NCBI GenBank assembly: GCA_963811225.1
Contig: CAWEQO010000002.1
Location: 1 to 64,000 of the forward strand
Direction: 5' to 3'
DNA: 64,000 bases
DNA from: CAWEQO01 sp963811225
Lineage (GTDB): Bacteria; Chloroflexota; Anaerolineae; Anaerolineales; Anaerolineaceae
In this document: piece by piece, positions 36,081 to 44,640 of the stretch
How the letters are laid out: the number at the start of each line of letters is the position of its first letter
How positions within the stretch are numbered: the stretch's first letter is position 1
Notes under the pieces: model-generated
Database searches by the model: none
What the model was told of the DNA's origin: nothing
Seen by the model: the letters and a program-made list of their open reading frames with translations, nothing else
Made by a program: the position numbers and the translations under genes

Positions 36081-36284
36081 ATGGAAAACAAGAAGTTATA
36101 CCGTAGTCGAAGTGACCGCATGGTTGCCGGCGTGGCCGGTGGGCTGGCCGAATATTTCAGCATCGACCCGACCATCGTGCGGCTGGCGTTCGTGCTGCTG
36201 GCTCTGATGGGCGGGCCGGGGCTGATCATCTACATCATCATGTGGATCGTGGTGCCTGAGGCGCCGATGGGCTCCGGGCTGTAG
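36081..36284 (+). CDS. PspC-domain membrane protein
   Basis: A 67-residue PspC-domain protein: KKLYRSRSDRMVAGVAGGLAEYFSIDPTIVRLAFVLLALMGGPGLIIYIIMWIVVPE is the whole domain, with one to two membrane segments and the GVxxGLAxYFxIDPxxVRxxF signature. PspC domains take part in envelope stress responses; stand-alone ones like this are common in Chloroflexota and Firmicutes. AGGAGGG precedes the ATG with ideal spacing. It follows the hypothetical gene 35526 in the same direction. Confidence 0.93.
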   Translation: MENKKLYRSRSDRMVAGVAGGLAEYFSIDPTIVRLAFVLLALMGGPGLIIYIIMWIVVPEAPMGSGL

Positions 36285-36300
36285 GCCGGAGCGAGGGAAC

Positions 36301-36333
36301 CGGTGGGACGCACTTTGGAAGTGCGTCCCACCG
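36301..36333. repeat. TTTGGAA-loop hairpin (copy 2)
   Basis: Perfect 15-bp arms CGGTGGGACGCACTT / AAGTGCGTCCCACCG around TGG. It lies 16 bp after the PspC stop and may act as its terminator, though no T run follows. Confidence 0.8.
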
Positions 36334-36812
36334 CTCATTTAAGTTTGAATTTCCGACCTTACAAAGCTATTATTGAGATTCGACAGGTTCTGCCTTATAA
36401 TAGGGTTGCTTCCACCTCTTTTATACGTCTTTGGCGGAATATCCATCATTGGTAGTAGACGCAACTTGCGTGATCTCGCACTTTAACCACAGAGTTTTGT
36501 CGCAAATCCGGAGTTCAGCGCCGCGCCTTGCAGCCAGCATCCTAGCGCTGAGAGCTAATAACCTTGAACAGACGGGCAGGACGGAGGATTTTGCGCCAGC
36601 TTCATTGCACCTTAGCCATTTTCTATCCTGGAGCGCTCTCATCGCAGGCCGCTCTGGGTGGATCACCTTCCATCGTCGATCAGCAGGCAGCAAATAGATA
36701 CTCTGGGGGTTCGAAATACCGTTTAGCCCTGAACGGGGTGCTTTGATTCCGGGAGCGCCTTGAAAGCTGTAGTCAGGGACGGCTCTTGCGAGCCGGTATC
36801 GCTAAACCGAGT
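36334..36812 (+). other. non-coding leader region before GGDEF/EAL gene
   Basis: About 480 bp without a credible gene: frames of up to 90 codons exist on both strands but show no start signal or protein character. A TATAAT box at about 36396-36401 could begin a ~400-nt leader. Small stems such as CCCTGAACGGGG (about 36726) and GGCTCTTGCGAGCC (about 36780) are present. I looked for the conserved cyclic-di-GMP riboswitch core and did not find it. Confidence 0.4.
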
Positions 36813-39800
36813 ATGACGATGGCCAAGCTCGTACCTCGCCTGCACATCACCCACAAGTTCGTCGCCTACCTGCTGGCGATCAGCATCCTACCGCTGCTGG
36901 TTGCCGGGATCAGCGCCGATCTCATTTCCCGTGCCACCATCCAAAATGAAGCCCGCCAGTATTCGGCGGAGATGGCCCAAACCCAACGCGCCGACCTCGA
37001 CCTGCAACTGCAGGGCATCGAGGGACTGGTGGCGAATGTGTCCAGCCTGGAGTCGCTGGGGGCGGTGCTGACCGCGCCGGACGCGGCCAAGCCGCCCGGC
37101 GACGCGCTGACCCGCGCCCGCATCGGCTACCTTCTGGACGGGTACATTGCCCCCAATGGGCCGACCTCGATCGACCTGTTTGCGTTGGACGGCAGCCACT
37201 ACCACGCGGGCGGCTCGGACGACGAGAGCGAGGTGCGCGGCGACCTGGTGCAGGCGTTGATGCAGGGGGCCAGGCAGGCGGGCATGGGCATCTATTGGAG
37301 CGGGGTGATCGACAACCTGCACACCGGCTCACCGCAAGGTAAGGTGATCGCGGCGGCCAAGATGGTGCGCAAGCTGGACCCGGACACGCTGGTGAGCCGC
37401 CCGACGGCGCTGCTGGTGGTCAGTACCCGTGTGGAGCAGCTGTACAGCCACTTCAGCCAGGCAGACGTGGCGGCGGGCACCCGGCTGGCGGTGCTGGACG
37501 AGCGCGGCCGGCTGGTCTACGACCCCGAGCCGGGGCGCATCGGCCAGGCGGCCGGTTGGGATTTCACAGCGCGGCTGGTGGGCGAGCAGGGGGCCTTCTT
37601 GGGCGAGCTGGACGGGCAGCCGGCGGTGATCAGCTACAGCCGCTCGCGGGTCAGCGGTTGGGTGGTGGTGCACGTGTTCCCCAGCCGGGCGATGACGGGC
37701 ACGGGGCTGCCGGGGGCGCTGGTGCGCGCGGCGCTGCTGGTGACGCTGGCGCTGCTCTCGCCGCTGGTGGCGCTGCTGGCATGGCGCTTTGCGCGGCGTT
37801 TGCAGTCGCCGGTGATGGCGGTTTCGAGTGGGCTGCGCGGACTGCGGGAGGGGGCTGCTCTCGGCGTGCCGCAGTTGAGCGGGCAGGACGAGATCGCCAA
37901 CCTGGCCCGGCAGTACAACGCCTTCTTGCAGCACTGGCAGGAGCGCCGGGCCGAGGAAACCGTGCTGCGGGAGAGCGAGGAGCGCTTCCGCCACCTGGTG
38001 GAGAACTCGGGCGACTGGATGTGGCAGACCGATCCGGAGGGGCGCTTCACGTACTCCAGCCCGAACGTGCAGGCCATCTTGGGCTACACGCCGGAGGAGC
38101 TGGCAGGCAAGCGACCGGCAGACCTGCTGGCGTCGGGGCAGGCGCCGTGCTTCGAGCCGGGCGCGGCGCGCTCCGTGAAGGCGCTGGAGGTGACCTTCCG
38201 GCACAAGGATGGCAGCCCGGTGGTCTTCGAGCTGAACGGGGCGCCGCTGACCGGCCCGGACGGGCGCGCGAACGGCTTCGGCGGGGCCTGCCGCGACATC
38301 ACCGAGCGCAAGGCGGCGGAGGCGGCGCTGCGCGAGAGTGAGGGCCGGTATGCGCTGGCGATGCGCGGTGCGAACGACGGCATCTGGGATTGGGACCTGC
38401 CGGCCAACCGGATGTACTACTCGCCGCGCTGGAAGGCCCTGCTGGGGTACGACAACGGCGAGATCAGCGACAGCTCGTCCGAGTGGCTGGGGCGGGTGCA
38501 CCCGGAGGACATCGAGCGGGTGAAGGCCGACCTGGCGGCGCACATCGAGGGGACGACCGGGCGCCTGGAGATCGAGCACCGCATCTTCCACCGCAGCGGA
38601 CGCTACCGCTGGGTGATGGTGTTGGGCTTGGCCGAGCGGGACGAGAGCGGCCGGGCGGTGCGCCTGGCGGGCTCGCTGACGGATATCTCGGCCCGCAAGG
38701 CAACCGAGCAGCGCCTGCGGCATGATGCCATGCACGACCCGCTGACCAACCTGCCCAACCGGGCTTACTTCATCGACCAGCTGCGCCGTTCGATGGAGCG
38801 GGTGCGGCGGCACAACGATCACCTGTCGTCGGTGTTGTTTATGGACCTGGACCGCTTCAAGATCGTGAACGACAGCCTGGGGCATCAGAGCGGCGACACG
38901 ATGCTGCTGTCGATCTCGCAGCGGCTGGAGTCGTGCCTGCGGGCGTGCGACGTGGTGGCGCGCTTCGGCGGTGACGAGTTCGCCGTGCTGCTGGAGGACA
39001 TGAGCAGCATCAACGATGCGATCCTGGTGGCCGATCGGATCCAGGCCGAACTGTCGATGCCGTTCGTGCTGCAGGGGGTAGAGGTTTTCACCAGCGCGAG
39101 CATTGGGATTGCGCTGGTGAACGCCAGTTACACCCGACCGGAGGACCTGCTGCGGGATGCGGACACGGCGATGTATCGAGCGAAGTCGAACGGGCGGGCG
39201 CGCTACCAGCTGTTCGACAGCGAGATGCACGCCCGCAGCCTGGCGCTGTTACAGATGGAGGCGGAGCTGCGCCGGGCGGTGGAGCGCGAGGAGTTCGAGC
39301 TGCACTACCAGCCGGTGGTGGCGCTGAACGGCGGGCGCATCACCTCGGTGGAGGCGCTGGTGCGCTGGAACCATCCGGGGCGGGGGGTGGTGTACCCTAA
39401 GGAGTTCATGGCGCTGGCCGAGGAGACCGGGCTGATCGTGCCGATTGGGATGTGGGTCTTGCGGCGGGCCTGCGCTCAACTGAAGGAGTGGCGCGAGGCG
39501 GGCTTCAGTGAGCTGGTGATGGCGGTGAACATCTCGGGGCGGCAGTTCCAAGACATCGCCTTCCGCGAGCAGGTGCAGGCGGCGCTGCACGAGGTGGGCC
39601 TGCCGGGCAGCGCGCTGCAGCTCGAGATCACCGAGAGCGCGGCAATGCAGGACTTCGAGCTGACGACGCAGACGATCCAGCACCTGGGGAAGATGGGCAT
39701 TTGCATCGTGATCGACGACTTCGGCACGAACTATTCGTCGCTGGGCTACCTGAAGCGCTACCCGGTCAGCAGCATCAAGATCGATCAGAGCTTCATCCGC

Positions 39801-40037
39801 GACGTGGTGGAGGATTTGGATAATGCGGCGATCACGACGGCGATCATCGCGATTGGGCACGTGCTGAACCTGAAGGTGATCGCCGAAGGGGTGGAGACGC
39901 AGAAGCAGCTGGACTTCCTGACGGCGCAGAACTGCGACGAGATCCAGGGTTATCTGCTGGACCGCCCGATGCCGGCAGAGGAGTTCATGGAGCGCCTGCG
40001 GATGGGGCATTTGCTGCCGGCTTCTCGTGAGCCGTAG
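36813..40037 (+). CDS. membrane PAS-PAS-GGDEF-EAL cyclic-di-GMP protein
   Basis: A 1074-residue signalling protein. Order: membrane helix near 15-40, a large extracytoplasmic sensor (dCache-like, about 45-290), second membrane helix (LVRAALLVTLALLSPLVALLAW), HAMP-like linker, two PAS domains (EERFRHLVENSGDWMWQTD; GRYALAMRGANDGIWDWD, each with a PAC ending in DITERK or DISARK), GGDEF (RFGGDEFAVLL near 716-726, intact) and EAL (VEALVRWNHP near 846; NISGRQF, ITESAAM, IDDFGTNYSSL, IKIDQSFI, AEGVET all present). Both cyclase and phosphodiesterase motifs look functional, so it may make or break cyclic-di-GMP depending on the sensor. Start 36813 is the first of two close ATGs; the ribosome site is weak. 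Confidence 0.93.
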   Translation: MTMAKLVPRLHITHKFVAYLLAISILPLLVAGISADLISRATIQNEARQYSAEMAQTQRADLDLQLQGIEGLVANVSSLESLGAVLTAPDAAKPPGDALTRARIGYLLDGYIAPNGPTSIDLFALDGSHYHAGGSDDESEVRGDLVQALMQGARQAGMGIYWSGVIDNLHTGSPQGKVIAAAKMVRKLDPDTLVSRPTALLVVSTRVEQLYSHFSQADVAAGTRLAVLDERGRLVYDPEPGRIGQAAGWDFTARLVGEQGAFLGELDGQPAVISYSRSRVSGWVVVHVFPSRAMTGTGLPGALVRAALLVTLALLSPLVALLAWRFARRLQSPVMAVSSGLRGLREGAALGVPQLSGQDEIANLARQYNAFLQHWQERRAEETVLRESEERFRHLVENSGDWMWQTDPEGRFTYSSPNVQAILGYTPEELAGKRPADLLASGQAPCFEPGAARSVKALEVTFRHKDGSPVVFELNGAPLTGPDGRANGFGGACRDITERKAAEAALRESEGRYALAMRGANDGIWDWDLPANRMYYSPRWKALLGYDNGEISDSSSEWLGRVHPEDIERVKADLAAHIEGTTGRLEIEHRIFHRSGRYRWVMVLGLAERDESGRAVRLAGSLTDISARKATEQRLRHDAMHDPLTNLPNRAYFIDQLRRSMERVRRHNDHLSSVLFMDLDRFKIVNDSLGHQSGDTMLLSISQRLESCLRACDVVARFGGDEFAVLLEDMSSINDAILVADRIQAELSMPFVLQGVEVFTSASIGIALVNASYTRPEDLLRDADTAMYRAKSNGRARYQLFDSEMHARSLALLQMEAELRRAVEREEFELHYQPVVALNGGRITSVEALVRWNHPGRGVVYPKEFMALAEETGLIVPIGMWVLRRACAQLKEWREAGFSELVMAVNISGRQFQDIAFREQVQAALHEVGLPGSALQLEITESAAMQDFELTTQTIQHLGKMGICIVIDDFGTNYSSLGYLKRYPVSSIKIDQSFIRDVVEDLDNAAITTAIIAIGHVLNLKVIAEGVETQKQLDFLTAQNCDEIQGYLLDRPMPAEEFMERLRMGHLLPASREP

Positions 40038-40047
40038 CGGTTGACGA

Positions 40048-40110
40048 CAGGCAGGGATGCCCGCGAGCCGCAGCGGTTGACGACAGGCAGGGATGCCTGT
40101 CGCTACGAAG
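40048..40110. repeat. duplicated ARGGAT-loop hairpin
   Basis: A ~35-bp unit (CGGTTGACGACAGGCAGGGA...) is repeated in tandem (about 40038-40070 and 40072-40104). In the second copy the hairpin is perfect: CGACAGGC (40081-40088), loop AGGGAT, GCCTGTCG (40095-40102), then CTACGAAG. In the first the right arm is altered. The rest of the 40038-40388 gap (351 bp) holds no gene that I can support. Confidence 0.75.
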
Positions 40111-40388
40111 AAATCTCCATATTATACGAAGACATCGATCCATCAGCGGATGAAGATTAATTGGACATAAATTGGGGGAAACTCCTATTCCGGATAGGGA
40201 CACTCCTACCTATATTTATTCTTCTCCATTGAGTAGAATGATTGTGATGGTTTCCTTCGATTGATGGGGGAGTTGGAAACATTGCATTTTTTTAGTGGAG
40301 GCCAAAGTCCTGGGGGCCTGTGCAACCGGGATGTACGCCACGGCCTGTCTTGTTTTCACGATCGCTTTTTCTTGTAATGGAGGTTGAA

Positions 40389-40640
40389 ATGACTTTAACT
40401 GCTTTGATCATCTGGATTATCGTCGGCGCGATTGCCGGCTGGCTAGCCGACCTGGTCGTCGGTGGCGTTGGGAGCCTGCTCGGCGCAATTTTGGTCGGGA
40501 TCGTCGGCGGCATTATCGGTGGGGCGCTGTTTGGGGCGCTGGGCGTCAGCCTGGGAGCCGGGATTATTGGTGACATTCTGGTTGCTTTCATCGGCGCTGT
40601 TATCCTGCTCTTGCTTATTCAACTCGTTCGGCGGGCATGA
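40389..40640 (+). CDS. GlsB/YeaQ/YmgE stress-response membrane protein
   Basis: An 83-residue Gly-rich membrane protein of the transglycosylase-associated (GlsB/YeaQ/YmgE) family: IIWIIVGAIAGWLADLVVGG, then GSLLGAILVGIVGGIIGGALFGALG and a last hydrophobic span ILVAFIGAVILLLLIQLVRRA. Members are small stress-induced membrane proteins of unclear mechanism. The start is set by GGAGG at 40379-40383; the in-frame ATG at 40377 overlaps that ribosome site. A clear terminator follows. Confidence 0.93.
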   Translation: MTLTALIIWIIVGAIAGWLADLVVGGVGSLLGAILVGIVGGIIGGALFGALGVSLGAGIIGDILVAFIGAVILLLLIQLVRRA

Positions 40641-40664
40641 GGTAATAATTGCCCCCCCTCTCCA

Positions 40665-40697
40665 CCCCTGGCTTCTCGACGGAAGCCAGGGGTTTTT
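40665..40697 (+). terminator. intrinsic terminator of GlsB-like gene
   Basis: Stem CCCCTGGCTTC / GAAGCCAGGGG (40665-40675, 40682-40692), 6-nt loop, then TTTTT. Confidence 0.9.
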
Positions 40698-40770
40698 ATG
40701 CGAAGAGCGCAGCCGGCCAATCCTGGACTGCAGAAGGGCGAAGGGGGAATTTTGTGGTAAACGCTCAATT

Positions 40771-40802
40771 TTGACTTGTCTAGTCAAGTTATGTGCTATA
40801 CT
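40771..40802 (+). promoter_or_regulatory. promoter with embedded inverted repeat
   Basis: TTGACT (40771-40776) and TATACT (40797-40802) are 20 bp apart, slightly long for a sigma70-type promoter. The inverted repeat TTGACT-N5-AGTCAA (40771-40787) covers the -35 and could be an operator. Confidence 0.45.
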
Positions 40803-40864
40803 TAAGTTCCTCCAATGTAAATGAAGGACACCCATCATCTCAGGCAGGACGTGATGATTTGCAA

Positions 40865-41221
40865 ATGCTTGAGCTCGCTCCCGCAATAATCATCCTTTCT
40901 TTCAATTGGCGCTTGTTCGGTCTGAAAAGGGAAGCTGTGGGCTTGAATAAGGATCTGTATAACAACCGGTTCGTGCTGGCGATGGATTACTTGCAAAGCG
41001 AGTATCTGCGGCAGGTTTATACGAACACGGAATTTTTGATTCAAGACGCTTTGGACCGATTGTTGAAAGACGAGGCCAACAATTGGAAGGAGGAGGAGTT
41101 GGTGGTCAAATCGATTGGGATTTTGATCGAGCGGCTGCCGGTGGACGCTGAGAGGACGGGGGAGATCATGCAGAAGTATGAGGCTGTGCGGCGGCGGGTG
41201 AATGGGCGAAGGTTTTGCTGA
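40865..41221 (+). CDS. hypothetical protein
   Basis: A 118-residue protein of unknown family. The segment LNKDLYNNRFVLAMDYLQSEYLRQVYTNTEFLIQDALDRLLKDEANNWKEEELVVKSIGILIERL is amphipathic and helical and looks like a real protein; the first 20 residues (MLELAPAIIILSFNWRLFG) are hydrophobic. The frame is open from 40793, but that ATG overlaps the promoter's -10 region, so I prefer 40865; an even later start is possible. It lies between a promoter-like element and a strong terminator, i.e. a complete single-gene unit. Confidence 0.55.
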   Translation: MLELAPAIIILSFNWRLFGLKREAVGLNKDLYNNRFVLAMDYLQSEYLRQVYTNTEFLIQDALDRLLKDEANNWKEEELVVKSIGILIERLPVDAERTGEIMQKYEAVRRRVNGRRFC

Positions 41222-41228
41222 GGGTTGA

Positions 41229-41277
41229 AACGCCGGCTCCCACAGGCAGTGCGCCTGTGGGAGCCGGCGTTTTTTTA
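41229..41277 (+). terminator. strong intrinsic terminator
   Basis: Perfect 19-bp arms 41229-41247 and 41253-41271 (AACGCCGGCTCC...), 5-nt loop, then TTTTT. It can also end the minus-strand restriction gene's region. Confidence 0.92.
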
Positions 41278-41298
41278 ATTGGGGGATGGGGAAAGGGG

Positions 41299-42351
41299 CT
41301 AAATTATATTTTCAAAAAAGGGGACGTCGTGCAAATCGAAGTCCTTGTATAGTTTGGCTTCTGGGTTTCCGCAGAATTTTCCATGAGACCATCGAACTTC
41401 TGCATGGAATTGTAAGTTATAGCGATCATGTGTTTGACGGTTTTCCACTTCTACTTCAAACCTTACAACGCTTTGCCTTCTTTTGAGCTGGGGTACTGCT
41501 AAAACGCTTGATAAATTCCAATTCTGTTTCCATTTTGTTAAACCTGGAATGATCACCGCAAATTGATTGTTTTTTTCTATCCCTGCAAGAACGTAATTTA
41601 CAGAATTAATTCTAAAGAACTGTTTTATTATGTTGTCTTTCACGGCAGTTCGAATATGCGTTTGCAAGGTCTTCGCCAAAATGGAATTAAATTGATCCGC
41701 TGACGTTTGGGCTACATTCCGGCACATTCTGACGTAAAGATCGTTGAATTCCTTGAAAATACCATTGTTATCTAATTCTTGAAATTTTTTTATCGTCCCT
41801 TGGATCTCCTCTCGATCTGCAGGTGTCGCTTTTTTTTCAAGAACTGAATACTCCGACGGCAAGTTATATAATTTACCCCTCTCTCTAACCATTGAATAAA
41901 CAGCTTGGGCAGCCGAGTAATCTGACTCTATATACCAATTCGAAGAAGAAGCTGCATGAAGTTGTCCACTCGGAATGATTTCAAATAAGTTATACGGGGA
42001 CGGGTTCAATACAACGTTACTGTTATCCTTCACACTAATCGGAATATTGTTTGCTAACAAATCTTGTGCAATCCCAACAATCCCCGCTTGTCTTTCCGGG
42101 CCTGTCCACCGTATGTGCTCTACGTTCGATAACAATGGATAATTTTCTCGAAGTAGATTGCCTACAGTATAGAAGTCTTGGTACTTTTCCAGATCGCGCT
42201 CATATTCTTTGACGAATTCAAGATATTTATCATAAGACAAAGTGCCTTCGAACAAGGTCTTAATTTCATCATTTGTTCGATTGTTGATTACAGAATTTAA
42301 AAGGCCAAATCCAACTGCTATTTCTGTGGCTTCTGTTCTTGGTGTTGGCAT
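41299..42351 (-). CDS. probable type II restriction endonuclease
   Basis: A 350-residue protein directly downstream of a DNA methyltransferase on the same strand (22 bp apart). I do not recognise a named family, but context and size indicate the cognate restriction enzyme. Features: N-terminal MPTPRTEATEIAVGFGLLNSVINN, helical middle, and a C-terminal beta-rich region (FEVEVENRQTHDRYNLQFHAEVRWSHGKF); I cannot place a certain PD-(D/E)xK site. AAGGAAA precedes the ATG. The gene is AT-rich (runs of A and T, TTTTTTC) in contrast to the GC-rich neighbours, a sign of horizontal acquisition. Alternative: another methylation-linked effector. Confidence 0.7.
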   Translation of the reverse strand: MPTPRTEATEIAVGFGLLNSVINNRTNDEIKTLFEGTLSYDKYLEFVKEYERDLEKYQDFYTVGNLLRENYPLLSNVEHIRWTGPERQAGIVGIAQDLLANNIPISVKDNSNVVLNPSPYNLFEIIPSGQLHAASSSNWYIESDYSAAQAVYSMVRERGKLYNLPSEYSVLEKKATPADREEIQGTIKKFQELDNNGIFKEFNDLYVRMCRNVAQTSADQFNSILAKTLQTHIRTAVKDNIIKQFFRINSVNYVLAGIEKNNQFAVIIPGLTKWKQNWNLSSVLAVPQLKRRQSVVRFEVEVENRQTHDRYNLQFHAEVRWSHGKFCGNPEAKLYKDFDLHDVPFFENII

Positions 42352-42373
42352 AGGTTTCCTTCATGAATTAGCT

Positions 42374-43282
42374 TTAAGGTAATAGGGGGACGTTGGCTGT
42401 TCTCTTTATCTTTGTAGAATCAATTCGTTTCTTAGCAATCTCGCAATACTCTTGGGAAATATCATACCCAACATAATGCCGGTTATTTTCAATGGCGGCT
42501 ACACAAGTCGATCCTGAACCATTAAAAGGATCTAGAATTACTTCCCTTTCATAAGAATAAAGGTGAATAACTTTGGCAGCCAAAGCCGCCGGGAAAGGCG
42601 CTGGATGGCCTACCTTCTTCGCTGACTCGGGGGGGACTTCCCAAATTGATAATGTCGAATTCATAAACTCATCTCTATCAATATCGGATGTTCCCTTATC
42701 TGGGCGGGAGAAGGATTGTTTTGCAAAGACGAGCAGGTATTCGTGCAAGTCTCTCAATCGTGGAGCTTTGGCACTCATCCAGCTGCCCCAGGCGCAGCTG
42801 CCACTTGCGCCTTTGCCCTTTACCCAAATAATTTCTCCCATTGGCAGGAATGCAATCCCTAAATGTATCTGATAAAAGAACGCATGGAGAGGGATGTAGG
42901 GCTTTCTCCCTAAATTGGCGATGTTCACAACATAACGTCCACCGGGCTTAAGAACTCGATAGACTTCTTTTCCCACCCTTTTTATAAGGTCGAGGTACTC
43001 ATTCAGTGACATATCATCATCGTAATCTTTTCCGACATTATAAGGAGGTGACGTAAAAGCCAGCGCCACGCTGTTATCGGGTATGTGTTTCATGTCATCC
43101 GATGAATGGCAGTAGACTTTGTCCGCCCAATCCCCAACTTCCGGGACCGTAATTTTTTTCAATTCTTTATCATCTACTGGAGAAGCGAAAAAGCCGTTAT
43201 AGAGATTTCGCCCATAGAACTCTGAAGAGTCATGGGACTCGCGTTTTCCTGTTCCAAATGAGGATGTTTTCGTCTTTGCCAT
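42374..43282 (-). CDS. DNA methyltransferase (beta class, N4-C or N6-A)
   Basis: A 302-residue DNA modification enzyme. Catalytic motif IV is TSPPYNVG at 77-84; the SAM-binding motif I is LDPFNGSGSTCVAAIENN near 250-267, so the order IV then I marks the beta class. SPPY is commoner in cytosine-N4 enzymes, but N6-adenine activity is possible. YVVNIANLGRKPYIPL and WVKGKGASGSCAWGSW are typical of this group. It protects the host site against the adjacent restriction-like protein. Base composition is AT-rich like its partner. It is the upstream gene; there is no controller protein visible. Confidence 0.92.
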   Translation of the reverse strand: MAKTKTSSFGTGKRESHDSSEFYGRNLYNGFFASPVDDKELKKITVPEVGDWADKVYCHSSDDMKHIPDNSVALAFTSPPYNVGKDYDDDMSLNEYLDLIKRVGKEVYRVLKPGGRYVVNIANLGRKPYIPLHAFFYQIHLGIAFLPMGEIIWVKGKGASGSCAWGSWMSAKAPRLRDLHEYLLVFAKQSFSRPDKGTSDIDRDEFMNSTLSIWEVPPESAKKVGHPAPFPAALAAKVIHLYSYEREVILDPFNGSGSTCVAAIENNRHYVGYDISQEYCEIAKKRIDSTKIKRTANVPLLP

Positions 43283-43509
43283 CTATACCGTCCAATTGGA
43301 TTTCTATAGGAGGATTATAGCACTTTAGTTCCAGATAACGATTATCCAATTTGAACGCAATTTTCGACGACGGGGAGTATGGTTGGCTGGAAGAGGGGAT
43401 GAAAGGCCGTGAACGGTGGTTGTTAAGATGTCAGCGGATTGGGGGTCTTGTGGAATCAGGAGGCCTCCAATCCGTTCAATTTGTTGCGGCTATTTGCGGT
43501 CGGGTTTTT

Positions 43510-43707
43510 TTATGGAAAGCGGTACTCGCCCAGGGCGCGGATCTCTTCGTCGGTGGCGTCTGGGACGTCAAGCACGGTGCGCACGTCGGCGAAGATGGCA
43601 GGGGGCAGTTTGCTCTGCAGGTACCCGGTCATGATCAAGGCTGCTTTGCGGGCTTGTTCCTGTGAAACCCCCAGGTGTTCGGAAATGCGTTTGGTTAGCT
43701 CGTCCAT
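43510..43707 (-). CDS. small DUF2267-like protein
   Basis: A 65-residue protein: MDELTKRISEHLGVSQEQARKAALIMTGYLQSKLPPAIFADVRTVLDVPDATDEEIRALGEYRFP. The helix pattern (ELTKRISEHLGVSQEQARKA followed by YLQSKLPPAI) resembles small DUF2267/helical proteins, but the match is weak and function is unknown. AAGGAG stands 7 nt before the ATG at 43707; the longer frame to 43728 is less likely. Flanked by a 227-bp gap on the left (after the restriction island, no feature seen) and a hairpin on the right. Confidence 0.65.
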   Translation of the reverse strand: MDELTKRISEHLGVSQEQARKAALIMTGYLQSKLPPAIFADVRTVLDVPDATDEEIRALGEYRFP

Positions 43708-43845
43708 CACTTTCTCCTTTCGATTCATTAACTCTTCTTATTTTGAGTCTAATGCCCCAATGTCTAAATTGCATTAACTTTTTGCTTCTTCTCCATAAAA
43801 ATGGAAGGCACTGTCTCCGCGTCCCCCGGTCTTGCCCTTCCCCAA

Positions 43846-43880
43846 GTGGAACGCACCTTGGAGGTGCGTTCCACTTTTTT
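43846..43880. repeat. TTTGGAA-type hairpin (copy 3)
   Basis: Arms GTGGAACGCACC / GGTGCGTTCCAC (43846-43857, 43863-43874), loop TTGGA, followed by TTTTTT. It sits between divergent genes, so it is not the terminator of either. Confidence 0.8.
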
Positions 43881-43942
43881 GCACAATCCCTCACCCTTGC
43901 AACCGGCTTTTGCCATTACAATAAGCTCCATAGGAGAGACCA

Positions 43943-44491
43943 TTGCCATCCATTATTGTCGCATCCGAAAACCCGATCAAGATCCAGTCCGCGCTGACCG
44001 CTTTCCAACGCATGTTCCCCGTCGAGACGTTCGAGGCGCGCGGGGTGGCGGTGGCGTCGGGGATTGCCGACCAGCCGCTGTCGAGCGCGGAGACGCTGCA
44101 AGGGGCGCGCAACCGGGCCCGCAGCGCCGCCGCGGCCGCGCCGGGGGCCGATTTTTACGTGGGCTTGGAGGGTGGCGTGGAGGAGATGGCGGAGGGCTGG
44201 GCGAGTTTTTCGTGGGTGGCGGTGTTGGGTGCGGAGAACGTGCAAGGGATCGCGCGCAGCGGGATGTTCTTCCTCCCGCCGAGGGTGGGCGAGCTGATCC
44301 GCCAGGGGATGGAGCTGGGCGAGGCGGACGACGTGGTGTTTGGCCGCACCAACTCGAAGCAGGCGAACGGGGCGATCGGCCTGCTGACCGGGGATGTGAT
44401 CGACCGGATGGAGCTGTACGCCCACGCGGTGGCGCTGGCGCTGGTGGCGTTCCGGAATCCGGGGTTGTATGGGGGTGGGGAGAGGGGGTAA
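43943..44491 (+). CDS. yjjX: inosine/xanthosine triphosphatase-like protein
   Basis: A 182-residue DUF84/YjjX-type NTPase that hydrolyses non-canonical ITP and XTP. Landmarks: MPSIIVASENPIKIQSALTAF at the N-terminus, VASGIADQPLSSAETLQGARNRA, DFYVGLEGGVEE and the C-terminal VFGRTNSKQANGAIGLLTGDVIDRMELYAHAVALAL. Size and motifs are normal. The start is TTG at 43943 with AGGAGA 5 nt upstream; no ATG fits. It ends in a run of G-rich sequence that opens the long intergenic palindrome. Confidence 0.92.
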   Translation: MPSIIVASENPIKIQSALTAFQRMFPVETFEARGVAVASGIADQPLSSAETLQGARNRARSAAAAAPGADFYVGLEGGVEEMAEGWASFSWVAVLGAENVQGIARSGMFFLPPRVGELIRQGMELGEADDVVFGRTNSKQANGAIGLLTGDVIDRMELYAHAVALALVAFRNPGLYGGGERG

Positions 44492-44493
44492 AT

Positions 44494-44640
44494 GGGTGAT
44501 TAGGGATTGGGTGATTGGGATTGGGCGATGCGCGATTGCGAATCGACCAGTTGACCCATCACCAACTTAATCCCCATTTACCCAATCCCAATTCCCAATC
44601 CCTAATCACCCAATCCCTAATTGCCCAATCCCCAATAGCC
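44494..44640. repeat. long imperfect inverted repeat
   Basis: Built from ATTGGG/ATTAGGG words on the left (GATTAGGGATTGGGTGATTG...) and their complements (CCCAATCCC, CTAATCACCCAATCCC) on the right. It separates convergent genes and probably terminates both. Confidence 0.7.

Noticed and set aside
36421..36697. Possible small genes before the GGDEF/EAL gene
   Set aside because: No ribosome site, no protein character, frames on both strands of similar length.
37329..39230. 633-codon minus-strand frame
   Set aside because: Antisense to the PAS-GGDEF-EAL gene; translation is Arg/His/Gln-rich without any domain.
43846..43880. Hairpin plus T run as terminator of a neighbouring gene
   Set aside because: The flanking genes diverge, so neither is ended here; it matches a dispersed hairpin family instead.
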